This document shows, piece after piece, positions 1 through 10,819 of a stretch of 64,000 bases of DNA. The position numbers and the translations under genes were made by a program. Below the pieces are notes generated by a model that made no database searches, was not told the origin of the DNA, and saw nothing but the letters and a program-made list of their open reading frames with translations. Positions within the stretch are counted from its first letter, which is position 1, and each line of letters begins with the position of its first letter. This stretch comes from Hyposmocoma kahamanoa (lineage: Eukaryota > Arthropoda > Insecta > Lepidoptera > Cosmopterigidae): positions 4,205,618-4,269,617 of the forward strand of contig NW_020653945.1 in assembly GCF_003589595.1 (NCBI RefSeq), given 5' to 3'.

Positions 1-1030
1 TTAATTTAAAAACCAGGGAGGACAGCTGGTAGGGACTAGTGGAATAGGCCATATTTTCATAGGCAATTATCACATGCTGATGAATTAGTACGTTTTCTGA
101 CTTAATTTTTGGCAACACTGCGGCAGAAAAGGGAATAATAACTGGACGATAAAATGGCCGCCATTTAATTTTCAGAATTTTGATAGAACTATATTTCTAA
201 GTTTTATGTAAATAAAAATATAAATAAATAATTGAATAAATTACTTTATTACTGTACACATAATTATGGTTTATGTTATACAATAGAAAAAGTAATAATT
301 CTTCATTACTTTGTCATTATTTAATTATCATCACGTCAATTTCGATCGACTTCTTGAACTTGTGGAATGTATAGTTTTAATATTTCATACAACTTATTAT
401 AATGCTCAAAGGATGTTTCTAAATAGTTATGTAAAGTAAGTATACATATTTATATTGTTCTCAACGGTTTTATTAAACAACTTTTCAGTAATAAACCTTC
501 GTAAACTATTAAATGTGCCTCTAAGCTATTTCTTTTTACAAGTAAACAGTTTGGCCGAACGGTCCTCGTTCAACCATAAAAAGTTTTTACATCTCGTTAG
601 CAACTTGAAGATATTCTGCGAAACATGGCGGCAAGTTGCGTATCGTGTTCTTAAATCGACTTGAAGAAAGCACTCGCGCCGCGCTTCCCGTTAATTGGGG
701 AAGTTTTTCAATCTCATAAGTTCCCATTGTGACAAATACAACCTTGTTCGTAGATTTCATTAAGTACGCTACATTGTAAGAGAATGTGACATAATTTAGT
801 AGCTTTTGTTTTGAGTAGCCTTACGTTTGTCCAAAATAATATCAGCTGGGAAGTTAGATGAGGACGAACTTAAAAAATTAAAAATATATAATGTTTAATT
901 TAAAATTTTATTTTCATTATAGTTTTAAACCTCGTAAATGGCAAATTTTGAATATCAACCCAGAACCTTATCATAGAAGCGTATACGTTGATCTTTAAAT
1001 AAATTTGCTATTTCTTGAAGATAGCTGTCT
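1..1030. other. AT-rich stretch without a recognised gene
   Basis: Only short, low-complexity open frames without recognisable motifs are present. The 69-residue frame at 455-664 has no domain or splice context. I see no family A or B repeat here. Confidence 0.5.
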
Positions 1031-1032
1031 AG

Positions 1033-1190
1033 AATAATAATAACGCACACACTCGACATAGCCACGCACTAGGGAATCCCTGTGTCGCGGGTGCCATGGA
1101 AAACACACACACATAGACAACCACAAATTACACCCAAACTCGCGAGAGCAATAAATGTAGGCCATACAAATATTTCAGCCGGCCCAGGAC
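1033..1190 (-). repeat. Family B tRNA-derived SINE, head truncated
   Basis: Read on the minus strand this is the body and tail of family B: the segment after the tRNA-like head, the CCATGGCACCCGCGACACAGG block, the 'agtgcgtggctatg' block and a TTA-rich tail. The RNA polymerase III A and B boxes are missing, so it is a 5'-truncated copy. Confidence 0.75.
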
Positions 1191-1339
1191 AAATAGTTCT
1201 GCGCGATGCTAATGTAAGAATGTTAAATGCTTGTACACTATAACCTTAAAAATATTATTTTGTTCGGGAACTACAAAAAAGAAGTTCTACACCGAGTTGT
1301 ATGAATACTCATTTTAATGTTTGCCGTATAAGGATGAGT

Positions 1340-1815
1340 GAAATGAAATCTTTAAGTCAGATAGTACATTGTCGTGCTATGAGAATTGTTGACATTCCTG
1401 TGGTTACAGACGATATTGAACTACTGTCTTCGAGGAGAGACTTTGCCTCCCTATTGCCGGTTCTATGGCCTGTACAATGGCCAATGTTCTGAAGAACTGT
1501 TTGACAACAGCAACATTTTATCATCACCGCTCGCCACCGACAGGGAGTCCATCCTCATACTCTGGCGCCGAGTACTCTCGTACTGTACGGTTTCAGAGGA
1601 TCTTTCTTCCACGTACAATTAGAATGAACTCCCTGTCGGGGTTTTACCCGCAGGAATATAATCAAAAGGGGTTTGAAAAGGGCCTCAAAGGTTCGGCAAT
1701 GCACTCGTAACGGCCCTGGTATTGCAGGCGTTCATAGACGACGGTGACCGCTTTCCATCAGGCGGGCCGTATGCTTGTTTGCTGCCTACATAACATAAGA
1801 AGATAAATAAATAGT
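1340..1815 (+). mobile_element. Non-LTR retrotransposon, RT C-terminal fragment and 3' UTR
   Basis: Three frames together give a CR1/Jockey-like RT C-terminus: RAMRIVD then SSRRDFASL in one frame, NGQCSEELFD in the next, and TVRFQRIFLPRTIRM in a third. At least two frameshifts break it. It ends with the 3' UTR that often reads CATCAGGCGGGCCGTATGCT in lepidopteran copies. It is dead and 5'-truncated. Clade assignment is from recalled family patterns. Confidence 0.75.
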
Positions 1816-1880
1816 AAAGCAAGCTATTCAACGACGGTGATCGAGGCTTTGGAAATTATTCCCGTTATTCCCAGTGAGTC

Positions 1881-2065
1881 TTTTTCGCTTGGCTCTCAAG
1901 AGAGTCTAGAGTATCCAATTCATAGCAGACAAATCCGTCCCAAAGGTGACAACAGTACTCTATACAAGAGCATACTTGAGCTCGATGGAGATTAAGGAGC
2001 TGCTCCGACGTGAAGTGCCGTCTGACTTTGAAAAGGACGTCGAGTTTTGCGAAGCAGTTTTAGCA
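1881..2065 (-). mobile_element. Non-LTR RT C-terminal fragment
   Basis: The minus-strand frame reads KVRRHFTSEQLLNLHRAQV followed by EYCCHLWDG, the region just C-terminal of the RT catalytic core in CR1/Jockey-like LINEs. It stops after about 55 residues. It is opposite in orientation to the fragment at 1340-1815, so the two are separate insertions. Confidence 0.7.
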
Positions 2066-2603
2066 ACGGACTGTATTAGTGGCTGAAATTCAAGTTGCCG
2101 GAAATATCCAATAAGTTACCGTACGGATGTTGAATTAATCAAAATATATTTCACGGCACACAGCCTGTGTGTACCAGGTTTAGAATCGAGACGAGTTATC
2201 ATGTTATATGTGATCAAAGGAACTTACTTAATTGATATTAAATCGATATTATATATGAGTCGTTTTATTTCGCTTGGTCTTAACCGAAATAAGTTCTTCA
2301 AATTACCCTTTTTAAATATTTCAATCAAGATTGTGTTATGTAGCTACGCGCCATTCAAAGAAATTAAATAAAAATTCGATTATACAAATTTTCATTGTTG
2401 TAAAAAATTATTTACATTTGCTTATATTGATGGTCACAAATAATATTTTTAACGTTTATTGAAAACGAAGTTTTTACTATATTACTTTGTAATCTTGACC
2501 ACCATGTTTGAAGGAAATAAATAATTTGAAATGAGTGAAATATTCTTTATTGCACATTAAAATTACAATGACAACACAGTAATGTGATGTTTACATTACT
2601 TTT

Positions 2604-2660
2604 TTTCATTACTTACATATACATATACATATATTTCATACACATATATATATACATAGT
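2604..2660. repeat. Microsatellite, TACATA/TA-rich
   Basis: Repeated TACATA and TATA units in a simple-sequence tract. Confidence 0.85.
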
Positions 2661-2754
2661 ATTTGATTTAATTGTCGTGGATAGATAGCTTAATATCCAG
2701 AAATCCAGTCTTGTCGAGAGTCCAGGGTTTGTCGTTTGAATTTGACACTTAGGC

Positions 2755-3460
2755 AGTCTCCGATTGGGGCGATGCCAATCTTGTCAAATTTAATGCTACC
2801 AAAACGCAGGCGTGTCTTTTCTTTACCTACTTGGAATGGACCTGTCGTCCAATCTGAACTTCGGCAGATACATTGAATCTATGGCCGAAAATGCAGCCAA
2901 GAAGCTTGGCATCCTTTCCAAGGTGAGCCGTTACTTCACACCGGGACAGTTGCTTCAGCTGTACCAAGCACAAGTCCGGTCGTGTATGGAGTAATGCTGC
3001 CACTTATGGGATGGCTCTGCTAAATACCAACTAGCCACCTTGTATTCAATAGACAAGCGTGCTAAGAGGATTATAGGTGGCTCGGAATTAGTAGAGGCGA
3101 AGCTGCAGAGCCTTGAACGTGATGATATATCACGGAGAGTGTGCGTTGGAATTGCATAATTTGATTCCGCCTTCCCCTGTCCATCATCGGGAGCCTAGAC
3201 GTGGGCAGGGGTCCCACCCCTACGTTGTGGATATTCTCCGGATTCACACAAGCGTTTCGCTTCCACATTTGTATGGCGAGCGGCTAGGGAGTGGAATTCC
3301 TTGCCTGCAGACTTGTTTTTCCAACGCTATAACTTGGACCTTTTCAAGGCCAGAGTGAATATGCATTATTTAGGTACGCATGCTACATCCTCCACCTCAA
3401 CGTCACTTTCCATCAGGTGAGATTGAGGTCAAATGCGTACTTATTTCTTTATTAAAAAAA
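2755..3460 (+). mobile_element. Non-LTR retrotransposon 3' end with A-rich tail
   Basis: The open segment at 2812-2994 reads KKLGILSKVSRYFTPGQLL then QLYQAQVRSCME, a CR1/Jockey-like RT C-terminus. Beyond the in-frame stop the same frame resumes with LWDGSAKYQLATLYSIDKRA. Near 3320-3360 it gives NLDLFKARVN, then the 3' UTR with TCCATCAGGTGAGATTGAGG and an A-run near 3450. Stops and frameshifts make it non-functional. Fragments at 20035-20255 and 36485-36926 are close relatives. Confidence 0.8.
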
Positions 3461-4070
3461 ATCCTTACATAATCTAGTAGATTAGGACATATATCAATTT
3501 GTAGGCATAAACCAAAGTTTCAAAAGTCTTTTATATGAACCGCAAAACCGCAACGGGGCTTATTCTAAGGCTTCGTACTTGCACCGATGAAAACGATTTT
3601 TACGAATATTATTGTCCGACTACAAAAGGCCTTTGTGTAGAGAAATTGCTAAATGATTCTGTTCCGATTTTGTTCTTGTTTGCGTATCTAGCGTATTTTT
3701 GCGTCGCTCATTTTGATCATTTATGGATATTAATTTCAATATTTATTTGATTGAATATCGACTTCGATTTTGGACATTGGGAACACGGTCTAAAAGCTTG
3801 ATACCGAGCATATCACGCGCCTTGGCTCTTTGTGCAACTTGCATCGTACACACAGCCTCCTGTGTGGGCGTCCATGTCTCGGCGTCGTAAGTCATGGTAG
3901 TCAAAACACAATGATTATATTGCTGGTAAAATTACAGGCACATGGGACTTGTTAATTTATGTCTCAGAGTGACGGGCGCAGTGGCAGTGCCCCTCAGATC
4001 TTTGCAATTTAAAGCTCTGAGTGGCACTGCAACTATTATGGACAGGCGCACGGGTATTTTCAGGCGCACG

Positions 4071-4335
4071 GGTAACCTATTACAAACTCGATTTTTTTCC
4101 GAAATAACGTTTCTTCGAATTTTCATTACACCGAAAACCGAATTATATCGAAACCGTTGTTCTTTCAGAATATTTTGGACGTTTATCGCAAAGACACGTT
4201 TAGGTTCAGTTAGGTTAGGTTAAGTTGGGTTTAAAAGATAGAACATTTTCCTCACAAAATTACTTTCGAGGTTATGAAAATTCGAGCAAATGTTTTTCTG
4301 GAAAATGTCATTTCGGACTACTGATGGAGGTAACC
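4071..4335. mobile_element. M2 MITE (GGTAACC ends), hAT-like
   Basis: It begins GGTAACCTATTACAAAC and ends GATGGAGGTAACC, giving short imperfect terminal inverted repeats. It is flanked by GGCGCACG on the left and GGCACACG on the right. These correspond to one family A segment, so an 8-bp target duplication with one change is likely. An 8-bp duplication is a hAT feature. No coding capacity. Related copies: 37500-37766 and 23612-24366. Confidence 0.75.
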
Positions 4336-4340
4336 GGCAC

Positions 4341-4432
4341 ACGACTTGTTCGTTCCGTCACTTTATATTATAAAAATATATACGACTTGTTCGTTCCGTC
4401 ACTTTATATTATAAAAATATATATATATACGG
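4341..4432 (+). repeat. Tandem duplication of a family A tail
   Basis: The 41-bp segment starting 'acgacttgttcgttccgtca' occurs twice in direct tandem and ends in a TA microsatellite. Confidence 0.9.
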
Positions 4433-4800
4433 GTCTTCAGACATTGTAGAATTTTGGCTGACTTAAGAATGTCGTCCAACTTGCCAAACGCAGCTCATCC
4501 GAGCTGAATTCTTTTGGTAATCTCCTTCGTTAGTGCTCCTTGCCAAAAGGTAAAATATGGCCAAGATAAACGCATTGATTGACAACCTCCAACATCTCAC
4601 TTCCAACTGCGACACTTCGATTTGTGACGTTGGAGGTGTTCGGTATAACCTTAGTTTTGGACATATTCGTCTTGAGGCCCGCCCGCACAGAAGCATTATA
4701 CAGTTGTTGTAGCTTACGCTGGAAATCGCTAAACTTTTCACCGAAGAGTCTAGTGAGTGGCGTCCAAGGACTGGATACAGGAACGTTAGGGCGTCAAGCT

Positions 4801-5130
4801 GCGACATCGCAGGAATCGGGCGAACCTGGATGAGATTAGCACTTCATCTTTATTCTCCTCAGCACCATTGATGAGAACAGCCTTCCTGCGACGCCATGTC
4901 TCAATTGCATCAACATTCCTCATTAAGACTGCAATTTGCTGCCGAAGTATTTTCAATATTCCTGTGATCATATCCTTAAATTGACAGCACTCTCTGGTTA
5001 TCTCCTCGACATCAATAGCAGGAGATGATGCAGACGATGAACCTTAAGAGCTTCTCAAAGTTAGCCTTACGCTTCATAAGTGACTCCTCCAGGGTTTTCT
5101 GAGTCTCAAGAACTGTATTAATACTGACTA
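4801..5130 (-). mobile_element. LINE ORF1-like coiled-coil fragment
   Basis: The minus-strand frame reads TQKTLEESLMKRKANFEKLL, then after a shift FKDMITGILKILRQQIAVLM and RRRKAVLINGAEENKDE. Heptad-like leucines followed by an 'RRRKAVLxxGxxE' segment resemble insect non-LTR ORF1 (gag-like) proteins. It lies next to the RTE fragment, but I cannot tell whether they were one element. No zinc knuckles are visible. Confidence 0.5.
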
Positions 5131-5521
5131 TAGTGGTGAAGTGATGATCAATCCACAAGTATGAGCAGCGCCCACATAATATTTATGTTTGTTGCTTAAC
5201 AATGATATTTACACTAAATAAAAACTTGTATATATTACTAATAAAATTAAAATTTTAGGACAGGGATAATTATATTTAGCTTAGCACGTGACCGTGGGGA
5301 GTGGCACAGAAACTTAAGGCCTAGCCGTTGGTAAAGTCAGGCTCTATATGATGATGAATATCATAATGTTTTTACCGCCATTAATATTCATAATTAGTTT
5401 ATTGTTATCATTGATACAGATATGTGTATGTGTGTTTGAATACCCTAAAATCAACATTATGTACGTAATTAAAATGACTAAAAAAGCAAGCTGTATTTCG
5501 TGCTAGCGAGACTGCGTTGAA

Positions 5522-5586
5522 TGACGTCGATAATGACGTTACCACTGCGACTTTGCGCAGGTTCTCTACACGCGCACGTGCACGTG
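5522..5586. promoter_or_regulatory. Cluster of CRE-like and E-box motifs
   Basis: TGACGT occurs twice (from 5522 and 5534), and 40 bases on CACGTGCACGTG occurs at 5575-5586: two abutting perfect E-boxes. These could bind bZIP and bHLH factors. No TATA box or transcript nearby supports a promoter, so function is inference. Confidence 0.25.
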
Positions 5587-5768
5587 TGTAAAAGTAATCT
5601 CTCGTTTGACTATTTCTAATTTCAAAATAATACTGGCCTCTAGCATGTCGTATTCGCTGTTAATTCTTTTTTCAAAATTAGCGACACTTTGTTTTAAGGG
5701 TGTAGTTCTAAATATCTTTGGCAAATAGGAAATTGTTGATAATAATAAAAATAATAAGCACACCCTGA

Positions 5769-5943
5769 AACTGAGAAACTGAGTCGCGGTTGCCATGGAC
5801 ACACACATAGAACATCACAAATTACATCCAAACTCACGAAAGAAATAAATGTAGGCCATATAAATATTTCTCCCGTCTCAGGAATCGAACTCGGAATCTC
5901 TGCGTGGCAGACCAGCATGGTAACCATTCGGCCACGGAGGCAG
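5769..5943 (-). repeat. Family B tRNA-derived SINE
   Basis: Reverse orientation: a tRNA-like head (A box 'gtggccgaatgg', B box-like 'gagttcgattcc') at 5880-5943, then the 'gagaaatatttatatggcc' body and 'gtccatggcaaccgcgac'. The TTA tail is lost. Confidence 0.85.
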
Positions 5944-6004
5944 TAATACGTTTCGCTTTAACATATAAAAATAGCAAAATTTTTAAAAATTAAGTAGCTT
6001 TTTA

Positions 6005-6092
6005 ATTGCAGGGATATGGTAAAAAAAGTAAGCATGCTCATCTTTTATTTCATGGTTAGCTAAATTACTTTTCAATAGCCCCTCATATATTG
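6005..6092. repeat. Low-copy repeat shared with 59668-59758
   Basis: Both loci share 'cagggatat', 'cttttatttcat', 'attacttttca' and 'gcccctcata' in the same order. Family not identified. Confidence 0.5.
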
Positions 6093-6285
6093 TTTAACTT
6101 GCTTATACGTAATTGTATAATTTTATTATTATTCAAAACTAGCTGAATCGGGCGTTACAAACCCATATACAGAAAAAAACTGTTTTTTGGAAGTGCATCT
6201 ACAAAATAGCTGCTTTTTCGACTGTAGACGCTTTTGTAGACACAACTAGCTCATCTCATATTTTATAATTATAACGTTTTTATAA

Positions 6286-6524
6286 AAATAACGACCTCAA
6301 AAGTTTGTTAGAATCTTCTATTTGTTTATTGAAATCCATTGACGGAAAGGGAGTGAAATCCAATAAACCGAATTAAACCTCTAATTTGGAATATTTTGTG
6401 AAATTTATTTACATATTACATACCTTTATTTTCAAAAAAAAAGAATCCTCGAAATCAATTAACAAATGTCGGAGTAATCGCGTAGCATTCAAAAAAAATG
6501 CAGTCGAATTGAAAAGTCTTTTTC
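6286..6524 (-). repeat. M3 MITE, right end lost
   Basis: It starts with the M3 terminus 'cgacctcaaaagttt', then the 'gaaatccattgacggaaag' and 'gtgaaatccaataaaccg' blocks. The far block 'cggagtaatcgcgtag' is at 6471. The second terminus is missing. Confidence 0.75.
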
Positions 6525-6835
6525 TCAAACATGCTCGGAAATGTTTGCATTACTTTCAAAAAACGAAAACGGGAAGTTTGTCATTTATGAACCGCGAGAC
6601 TTTTTCCCGCCAAGGCCTGCATAGTAAGTATGAAAATCCATTACTGTCCACTTTTCTAAACTTTTAAATCTAGATGAATTATGTAAACAGGCAAAGGAAA
6701 AACTCATACAGCCAACTGTCCAGTGTTAGTAATTGCGAGAATTAAAAATACCAACGTATAACCGGCTATTTAAAAAAAAGAAAACGGCAGTAATGGATTG
6801 TACTTCTCCTAATTTAAAACGAGGCAATATTAGCG

Positions 6836-7387
6836 ATGGAAAACTTGTTGCCGGTTATGAGCAAAGTAAGATACATGAAAACTTATGAAACTTTCATGCA
6901 ATGTAGAAGCGAAAAAAATGCTAATTCGTTTTCATGGAATGTGTTTGTAGCTTATTTTAGCGAACTTGCTAAAACTCAAAAACCATCAACATTATGGGCC
7001 ACTTATTCCATTTGTACAAACCAACTTAAATGTAGCTTTATCATTGGAATACAGTATCTTGGAGTCCCTACTGAAGCACCAAGCTGCTGGTTACAAAACT
7101 AAAAATTCAAAAATATTTACTGCAGAGAACATATTGAAATTTTTAATCGAGGCTTCAGGTGACAATTTCTTAGCAACTAAGCACTAAGTAAGGTTTGTTC
7201 GTATAAATATCGTAATGTGTAATATTGAAATATATTAGTTTCGATACAGTAAATAAGTATAACAAACCTTTGCTTCTTTCAGGTTGCTTTAATTTCAAGG
7301 ATAAACGGTGCATGCAGGAGTATAGAGGTCCCGAATATCACTGAAGAAAATAGCAATATATTTATGTCTATAATATTATACTTTTAA
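6836..7387 (+). pseudogene. Tyrosine recombinase (Crypton-like) pseudogene
   Basis: The frame from 6836 reads ENLLPVMSKVRYMKTYETF, NVFVAYFSELAKT and KPSTLWATYS. A frameshift near 7010 leads to LESLLKHQAAGYKTKNSKIF, TAENILKFL and FLATK, ending near 7181. After a ~100-bp intron-like stretch with an acceptor ('cttctttcag', to 7282) it resumes as VALISRINGACRSIEVPNIT and stops at 7387. The order matches the core-binding domain plus the first catalytic block (GACRxxE, carrying the first catalytic Arg) of tyrosine-recombinase-like proteins common in insect genomes. The donor side is damaged (a stop follows ATK). The remaining catalytic motifs are absent. It could be a Crypton remnant or a decayed domesticated gene. 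Confidence 0.65.
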
Positions 7388-7771
7388 TATTAATTAATTT
7401 ATTTTTTTACTTTTTTATTATACATCTTCCTCTCTTTAGTCTTTTATTATTTTCTCGCATTGTTTGAGAAAAGCACTATACACGCATTGGCCGGATCGGG
7501 GATTGCTTGACTCGTATTAATACAAGTAACTGTAACTCACTCGTCCAGCTTTACTTCCCAGCCTCTGCAGTAATGTAGTATTTTTAAAGCCGTTTAAAAA
7601 TGGTTCTAGTTCTAATATTCCAGAAACTTTATCTTGTGTGGGCACAAGAACTCACGAAAGTTTTTTCGCAATCGGATGACAATGGAGCGCATAATGGATA
7701 AACATTTTGCTAGCAGTAAAGTTCTTTGTGAAAGAGTTAATCCATGAAAGTACTACTAGTATGTGTACTTG

Positions 7772-7933
7772 TTCCTGCCGCCTAGCAGTAATGTTAGCGT
7801 TACTGCGTTTCGGTTTTAAAAGTTAAGGGTACTGATGAAGTTACTGGCACACGGGACTTGTCTACTTATGTCTCAGAAACACGAGCGCAGCGGCAGTGCC
7901 AGATTTTTTGCGATTTAAAGCTTTGAGTGCAGT
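7772..7933 (+). repeat. Family A fragment
   Basis: Contains the 5' half blocks ('tgccgcctagcagtaatgtt', 'cacgggacttgtctacttat') and 'gcgatttaaagctttgagtg'. The 3' tail is missing. Confidence 0.75.
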
Positions 7934-8308
7934 TATTTGTTGCCATCGAGTATATAACCAGAAATAGTGATGAAATGTCATTTAATTTGTTTGAAAACTG
8001 TTCTGCCAAACCATTACGGTAACAACTGCGTTCCGGTTGGCCAGCCCGAATTCGAAACAATTAACGGGTGTCGTCAATTGTTTCACCTCAAATCGATCAA
8101 TTTAACTTGAGCTTTGCTATAATGGACGAAAATTGAAAAATTACATACCTATTTCAATTTTAATTACCGATGAAGTGTGATTCCGTTTGTTTTGTAATTA
8201 GATGTTTTGCTGTTTTTCCCACACCACCGAATGGAACATCCCACCATAGCTACAGATATTAACATTATTACAATAAATACAGAATATTTTTGGAATGTAC
8301 GGAGACGT

Positions 8309-9222
8309 ATAGACAGGTCAGTTGTTGGCGCTGTAATATTTCAGTTTTGTAATTTGCCATTTCAGCGCAAACGAGGGTTGATATGTAAAAGTGATATAAG
8401 GCCCATTTGCCTGATGAGTTGCCAGTTGTGGATGGCCCTTATTTCGTCTATTTCTGGTTATATACTTGATGCCTCATTCCCATGACAAACGTCAAATGAA
8501 GTGTCGCAGAAATCATCCTAGTATGTGTTTAATAAATTTAATTACCTAAATTTTTGTATTATAAGTTATATGCATACGTATCAAGAAGATAACTAATAAG
8601 AATTTAAAAAATACGCTTATGTTTACGTTGTGGTTGTGGAGGACGAATGGGTGAGGGATAGGTCAGTAGGAATAGCGCCAACAACTTACCTGTGTCTACA
8701 GGTCAGTTGTTGGCGCTATACTATTTCAGCTTTCTAATTTGTGATTTCAGTGCAAACGAGAGTTGATATGTAACAGTGATATAAGGCCTGATGATTTGCC
8801 AGGGATGGATGGCCCTTATTTTGTCTCTATTTCTGGTTATACATATACTCGATGTCTCATTCCCTTGACAAATCAAATGAAATCAAATGAAGTGTCGCAC
8901 AGATCATCCTAGTATGAGTTTAATAAATTTAATTACCTAAACTTTTGTATTACGTGTTATATGCATACGTATCAAGAACATAACCAATAAAAATTAAGAA
9001 AATACGCTTATGCTTACGCTTATGTGTGCAGTTGTGGAGGACGAATGAGTGAGGGATAGGTAGCTAGGTATAGCGCCAACGACTGACCTGTGTGTACAGG
9101 TCAGTTGTTGGCGCTATACTATTTCAGCTTTCTAATTTGTGATTTCAGTGCAAACGAGAGTTGATATTTAAAAGTGGTATAAGGCTCATTTGCCTGATGA
9201 CTATTTCTGGTTATATACTCGA
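8309..9222. mobile_element. M9 inverted-repeat element, three tandem copies
   Basis: A ~390-400 bp unit repeats head to tail at 8309-8697 and 8697-9096, with a partial third copy at 9096-9222. Each unit starts CAGGTCAGTTGTTGGCGCT and ends AGCGCCAACAACTTACCTG or a variant, so its ends are terminal inverted repeats. Adjacent units meet through a short 'cctgtgtctacagg' spacer. No open frame of note. Copy 3 is cut off and followed by a family A tail. Confidence 0.85.
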
Positions 9223-9292
9223 TGCGTGTTGCTTACCATTAGGCGCATGACTTGTTAGTCCCGTCTCATGGTATCATAAATAAATGTTTATA
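9223..9292 (+). repeat. Family A 3' tail fragment
   Basis: Only 'gcttaccattaggcgcatga' to 'gtcccgtctcatggtatcat' and the A-rich end are present. It is joined directly to the broken third M9 unit. Confidence 0.8.
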
Positions 9293-9819
9293 GTATGATT
9301 GTGAAATTATTCTAAAACTTATAGTTTCAGTTAATCATCTTCTTTCTCGTAGATATTTTGCAGCGAACATTTAGTTGAAATACTTCAAACATTAAGCGGC
9401 TGGCCAATTCCGAGCGATTGTAGTATTGCTCTCCAGGTTTATGTAATCTTATAATGGTTCGATTGTTACGAACAACCAACGGATACATTACGGTTTTTAA
9501 TCAAAGCTGTAGTATTTTCTGAGAAAGGGAAAGAAAAATTATGTTCATTATTTTTTCTTTTTAGTAAATGGTTCAATCTATAATAATAACGATCGGTATT
9601 TTACCTGATGTTGAGCGACTGCTGTTAATATGGTTTTTTCTCGGTTGAAATCGATTTTTTTAAAAATTAGATATAATCTTCATTATTCTCGCAAAACTAA
9701 AAAAAAACTTAACGTGTGCAAACGCAGCCAGCCGCCGTTCTTCATCTCCTTCACTCACGTCATTCACTTTTGTTCTACTGTTACATTCTTAATTATTGTT
9801 TTATAGCTGCGTTCGATGT

Positions 9820-10072
9820 AGTACTGCCACCTTACCTATTTCTGTTGCAAAGCATATGAGCATTACTGTGTTCCGATTTCGAACGGTAGGGGTCCTGGTA
9901 AAATGACAGGCACATGGGACTTGTCAAGTTATGTCTCATGGTAACGGGCGCAGTAACAGTGTCAAATCTTTGCACTTTAGCACTACAATTGCTATGGACA
10001 GGCGTGTCGCTTACCACCAGACACACGACTTGTTTGTCCTGTCAGTTCAACACACACAAAAACTCATAAAAA
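9820..10072 (+). repeat. Family A copy
   Basis: Nearly full, from 'gtactgccaccttacctatt' to 'cacgacttgtttgtcctgtc' and an A-rich tail. A segment before 'caaatctttgc' is reduced. Confidence 0.85.
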
Positions 10073-10424
10073 AGTGTAAAATTTCCCTATGTAAATTAAA
10101 TTATTTAAGAATCACGGAGAAAAACATGTCTTAAAACAACAAGAAATGCACAGTGTTATAATGTTCTACTGACCCAATTTCACAGAAGCCTGACGCTTAC
10201 TGGTGCTGGTGAGCCAAATATGGACCTCATTCAACGTCTAGTGGCCTCATGAAACCTCTTTGTTTATCGATTGAAGTGCATTTAACTCGAAAGTTTTGTA
10301 GAAACTTTAGTGGCAACCTGTCATTCGTATCTACCTTACTGACATCAGTTTTGTTTTGAGTTTGTTTGCGTACCTCATTTAGCTTGTCAGACATTAGAAG
10401 AAGTGCGGTAACTATGCTCTGCCT

Positions 10425-10660
10425 ATTGAGTTCAGGTTTTCACGATTGTTACACATAGGAAATGAAACTATTTTTTCGAATCAAAATCTTGTATATTTAT
10501 TTAAACCAACGTTTCGGATCGTTTACAGGTCCCGTGGTCACGGCTCAGCAGTGATAACGTCATTAGTCCTGTGACCTACAGCTTCGAAACGTTGGTTTGT
10601 TTGAAAAACAAACGCGATTTAGTACCGAAAAAATAATTTCATTTCCTATATTGTACTCTG
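10425..10660. mobile_element. Penelope-like 3' ends, head-to-head pair
   Basis: The left half is the reverse complement of a repeat end ('aggaaatgaaactatttttt' to 'aaccaacgtttcgg'). The right half is the same end in forward orientation ('cgaaacgttggtttgtttga' to 'ataatttcatttcct'). The family is tied to Penelope-like elements by the locus at 29862-30325. Confidence 0.6.
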
Positions 10661-10787
10661 TCATTGGGTGTTAGGTGTCAATTTATATTATGAAGACGTT
10701 ACTACAAAGTGTAATGCTCAGTTTTGGTGCTTCACAAAACCCTAAGGTAGAGACAAGTGAACAATAGTTATTTGTTATGCAAGACTG

Positions 10788-10816
10788 CAAAGTTGCTGTT
10801 TCAAACAGCAACTTTG
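10788..10816. repeat. Near-perfect palindrome
   Basis: Fourteen-base arms, CAAAGTTGCTGTTT and its exact complement, are separated by one base. No host repeat recognised. Confidence 0.9.
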
Positions 10817-10819
10817 TTG

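Larger units (their letters stand above)
3916..4432 (+). repeat. Family A retroposon, interrupted by an M2 MITE
   Basis: Family A blocks appear in order: 'acatgggacttgtt', 'gtgacgggcgcagtggcagt', 'gcccctcagatctttg', 'ctctgagtggcactgcaact', then 'cacgacttgttcg' and the tail. The M2 element at 4071-4335 splits the 3' part. The whole copy lies inside the RTE remnant. Confidence 0.85.
3783..4770 (-). mobile_element. RTE-like endonuclease-RT remnant, split by an insertion
   Basis: On the minus strand the right part (4440-4770) reads DFQRKLQQLYNASVRAGLKT, then MSKTKV and VYLGHILPFGKEH. The left part (3783-3915) reads CVLTTMTYDAETWT and QVAQRAKARDMLGI. These are successive blocks of the RTE-type RT C-terminus. 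A family A copy (3916-4432) separates them. A frameshift follows the GKEH block. It is dead. Confidence 0.75.

Noticed and set aside
455..664. 69-residue plus-strand frame
   Set aside because: No motif, splice context or codon bias. It is one of many chance frames in AT-rich DNA.
6386..6667. 93-residue frame upstream of the recombinase pseudogene
   Set aside because: Its first half is M3 MITE sequence and the rest shows no recombinase motif, so I did not extend the pseudogene into it.
10500..10580. Possible hammerhead ribozyme in the Penelope-like terminal repeat
   Set aside because: A GAAAC-containing segment and TAATGA-like strings are present, but I could not form the required stem II with a CUGAUGA core in any copy.
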